Shown here: positions 60,499 through 64,000 of the stretch, one piece after another
Position numbering within the stretch: the first letter of the stretch is position 1
Layout: each line of letters starts with the position of its first letter
Assembly (NCBI GenBank): GCA_050084985.1
Contig: JBITNC010000002.1
Coordinates: 12,586,001 to 12,650,000, forward strand
Reading direction: 5' to 3'
Length of the DNA: 64,000 nt
Source of the DNA: Nageia nagi
Lineage: Eukaryota; Pinophyta
Notes under the pieces: generated by a model
What the model was told of the DNA's origin: nothing
The model's database searches: none
What the model saw: only the letters and a program-made list of their open reading frames with translations
Made by a program: the position numbers and the translations under genes

Positions 60499-63190
60499 TT
60501 TTATTTTTCTTATTGGTCTTTATGTGTTTATGTGTTTGGTTTGTTGACTTAGTTCATTTGTGTTTGCATCTTATCTTTTCATATATGCTTTGTTTATCAT
60601 AGCATTTCATCTTGTTATAGTCACTCATTTATCCTACATAAAGTATCAAGGGGTGTCTTCCATAGAGTTATTTCCTTAGGCTTATGTGTGTCTACTAATT
60701 CTTTTATTTCACTAGTTTATTTTCTTTTTTATCATGTCATTGAGAGTCAATACTTAGTTGGTTTTCTATTTTTTAGTGTCATCCTAATTTTTTTGGGTAC
60801 ATGAAGGCCACCAATCACCCATCTCCCTATCATGTGTCAATACTTATATCATTATATCTTGTCTATCTATTTTCATCATCTTGTATTTGTCATGTTGTTT
60901 CCTTGCTCTTAGTCCTCATATGATTCGAGGATTTTGGACATTATCTTCATTCCATGAAAAAGCAAGTAACATCATAGACATGAGTGGAAATCATCCCTAA
61001 AATAACTCAATTGGACCAAGTTGTTATTTTCTTTTGCATTTTATCTTATTTACATTTATATAGTTATTTTTGCTTATCTTGTTTGTTGTGTTGATTAATT
61101 TTATATTCTTATTATGCAATGACCCCATCCATAGCATTTTCACATGTCCATCTATGTCACTTGTCACCATACATAATTCATGCATTCCTAATGAGGAAAC
61201 AACAACTTGGGTATCGATCAACATAATCAGGTTTCCCAAAAAATCATTCCCTTGGGATTGATCATAGGTTGTAAACTATCATGGCTTTTTAGGGAAATGC
61301 CATAAAAAATTGTCATGATAAATTACATCAATGGAATCATGTCAACTCATGTAGGTGAGCCCTTCTTTGCCTTATTTTTTTCATTTTTTTTATCTCCTTT
61401 ATGGTCATTTTGACATCATGTTTATGGTCATTTATCATTTTGTTAACTTTCATCATATTTGGTCCTTTATCATTTTGTCAAAATTGGGTATCATTTGTAT
61501 TTTGAAAATTGATTTAACCTTGAAAATTTTATGATCATTTCATTTCATTTCCTTCACCATCATATTGGTATCAATAGAGAGTCAATTTCATTTGTTTTAG
61601 GTCACATGTCACCCATATGTTTCAAGTCTAAAGTTTTCCCTTTGTGCTTGTGTGCACGGTCACCCTAGCATATTGACCTATGTCATAGTATAGTATTGGC
61701 TTGTAAGTTATTCATATTTAGTCTCATTAGGTATTATCATGTCATATCATATCATTTAGAGTCATTTCATAACCATTTCATCACTCATTTTAGTTCAAGG
61801 ACAATGGTCCTAACATTTAACCATTGTAAAAATTGGCTATTGAATTTTTCATTTTGGTGCATGAAAATATGTCCATTTTTAGATTCATATTTTTTAAGTC
61901 CTTTCTCCATATAAATTTATTCATCATATCAAGTTTCAATTCCATAGCTCATCATTTAATGTATTTTTGAAAGCCAAGTCTGGGGCTACTTGGAATGACA
62001 CATTTTTAGTGACCATTGAAAGATGTCGCACCTTGGTAAGTTTCCTCTAGTTTAGGTTTCATAAATGAGTTAAATGAATTTTGGTTTCTAAATCATTTGA
62101 TCCTACACTAATACAATACAACCTTCTATCATATCATTAAGGTGATTCATCAAATCATCAACATGGTTGCTTTTTATTATCTATCGAATTTCATAATTTT
62201 TTAATTTTTCAAAAGTGTCATTTTCACTTTATTCCTATTTTGGTCCAATTTGGTTGCATTTTAGTGGTATAATATGTTAGTTTGTGATTGTGTTTATCAT
62301 AATTAGTGTAAATCAAATATTATAGGGGGTTTACGACATATTCTCACCTCATTTTATGCACCATCATGGAAAAATCCTACAATATTTTGGTAGCATTTTG
62401 GCTAATTTTCCTTAGTTTTCTATGTTTTTTATCATTGAATTTCATTTATATTTATATTTTTTTCATTCATTTTATTTTCATATTTCACTATAGTTTTGGT
62501 CTCTTTTATCTTTTCTAGGTATTTTGTTTGTTAGTGTTATCATCTTGTTTATTCATTTTATTATTTGTCATTTCAGTGTTTGTTTCTTATTTTAATATTT
62601 ATCATTAGTAATTATTTGATATTTTGTGATTGTTTATACATGTTTATTATATGTCTTTTTCATTTTATATTTTTTATGTGTAAGTATACATGTTCATTTT
62701 CCAAGTGATGTGCTTAAACATGCAAGTTCATTTTAAATATTTCTTGTAGGTTCATTTTATGTTCCTTTAGTATTCATTTTAAGGTTTATTTTAAGTTTCG
62801 TTTAGGTCCATTTTAATTTATGTTTATAAGGTTCATTTTATGTTCCTTAGTGTTAATTTTAGGGTTCATTTAAAGTCTTTTAAGGTAATTTTTATAGGGT
62901 TCATTTTCATTTTGTTACATACATTCATTATATCATACATGGCATAGAAGTACAAGTCAACATAACATAAAATTAAATGCATCCATACAATCATTCAAAT
63001 ACACATAGTTAATAAAAAGTCACCATATCATAAAGCATATCATCATCAATGTCATACATAAGAGCATATAGAGATTCTATAGCATCTATCCAACAAAATA
63101 AATACATACGATGTCCATCATATATCAATATCCTATATGCATATGTGTCTTAAAAATACACATCATCATGTGCACTGTGGCACCAAAAAA
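60499..63190. other. T-rich 3' region with degenerate short repeats
   Basis: Downstream of the Tat integrase. Rich in tcattt and tatcattttg words. From about 62748 to 62905 a motif ggttcattttatgttcctt recurs in diverged form five or six times. Open stretches (61070-61261, 61696-61914) are hydrophobic and show no domain. Probably the 3' untranslated region of the element or a neighbouring one. Confidence 0.45.
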
Positions 63191-63299
63191 TGCATAGAAT
63201 ATAGTCCTTTAATCCCACCTCTATAGTCCCTCTACCTCAACCTACACCCATAATAGGATGCTCTCTCTTGGCACCTTGCTCTAGCTTACTAATGGTAGT

Positions 63300-64000
63300 G
63301 ACCTAAAAAATATGCTGACAACCTATGAGATCTCTTATTTAAGAGTGCATCCCTATTCCTACAACTATTGCATAAGATATAAGTAATGTCTAAATTTGAC
63401 CTTATAGAGCTCCACCATGGATCTTTGCAACTAATCTCCTCACTTTTTCAATCACTAAATAAACATACAAAAAATTTATGAGCCTTTTTGTTGTGGCTCA
63501 TGCTACCTTTGTTGTCATCTTTGTATCCTACTTTATTTCCATCTAATTTTGTAATGTATCAAGTTGTACCTAGAGTGCATCATGCTTTGCCTAGTATTAG
63601 GTAACCCTTGAGTCAATGAATGTCTCTAACCCCATAGAATTTAGCTCCTATAGCTCAAAACAAGGGGTCCTATAGCCAACCTCCCCCTCACTAACCTCTC
63701 CCATCTATTGTGGAACCTTCCCTTTGACTAGTTGGTTTGATATCTTTGTATCCATATCAAGAGAACCCTTCTCCTATACCTCCTCTTAAGCATCATCACC
63801 CTCATCCTTTATCTCCTTATTAGCATCCTTGACTTTCTCTCCCTTCACACCTAGTCCAAACCTGCCCTTTGGCATCCATGGATCTAGAGAAGGTATTTCC
63901 CCTTCCTCTCAACTATGATCCATGTAGGAAATAGGTCCCTTTGTGGGACCCACCATGCATCATATCCTAGGGTAGTCCCCACATCATCAACTGCATACCT
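63300..64000 (-). pseudogene. Possible antisense coding remnant, unrecognised
   Basis: This stretch is less AT-rich than its left flank. The minus strand reads with stops as an acidic, then helix-prone protein: KEIKDEGDDA, NQLVKGKVPQ, NSMGLETFIDSRVT, VQLDTLQN, TKMTTKVA, ATTKRLINF. Spacing of Leu/Val suggests a coiled coil. It is antisense to the Tat element on its left, like PMD2 in its element, but I see no PMD core here. It continues past the window edge. The call rests on composition only. Confidence 0.25.

Overview
This 64-kb window looks like intergenic DNA from a large plant nuclear genome. It is AT-rich and made mostly of LTR retrotransposons in several states of decay, some inserted inside others. 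I see no intact host gene, rRNA or tRNA. The element families (Ty1/copia with an initiator-Met tRNA primer site, Ty3/gypsy of the Tat/Ogre type with a second RNase H, and 'plant mobile domain' or PMD cargo genes) point to a seed plant. A gymnosperm-like genome would fit the spacing and decay, but I cannot prove the taxon from the sequence.

Layout: 1.18-6.20 kb is an old, stop-ridden copia element (+), a relative of the near-intact copy at 45.5 kb. 6.2-14 kb is non-coding and holds a GC-richer island (9.24-10.26 kb, promoter-like sites, a short ORF and tandem duplications) and a foldback AT-rich MITE-like element (10.51-11.03 kb). 14.06-19.13 kb is a second, different decayed copia element on the minus strand. 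19.1-22.6 kb is unassigned. 22.61-25.3 kb is a decayed Tat-type gag (+) that runs into a polypurine tract and an LTR (25.34-26.01 kb). A primer-site relic, a leader and a decayed sense-strand PMD gene (27.0-29.4 kb) follow.

31.0-52.9 kb is one Tat-type element on the minus strand split by two insertions. The first (34.32-41.16 kb, +) is a gag-only, pol-less Ty3 element with LTRs of about 780 bp, a 40-bp tandem array and an antisense PMD gene that splits the array. The second (45.52-50.63 kb, +) is a nearly complete 5.1-kb copia element with 546/548-bp LTRs, a perfect 5-bp target duplication (AGGTT), an intact primer site and full gag-protease-integrase-RT-RNase H coding capacity, broken only by one frameshift and two stops at Gln positions. 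The host element also carries, after integrase, an unrecognised reading frame that appears to contain a module twice.

54.24-60.5 kb is another decayed Tat element (+). It shares LTR and leader with 25.34-26.27 kb, lacks gag, and keeps recognisable protease, RT, RNase H, second RNase H and integrase. 60.5-64 kb is T-rich simple DNA and a possible antisense coding remnant.

Inferred order of events: the Tat elements came first, then the PMD-carrying element inserted into the minus-strand Tat element, and the copia element at 45.5 kb came last (about 2.4% LTR divergence by my hand count, against roughly 10-15% for the PMD-carrying element). The strongest candidates for something new are the pol-less element with an antisense PMD gene splitting its tandem array, the second PMD gene in sense orientation behind an LTR and primer site, and the duplicated module downstream of the Tat integrase.
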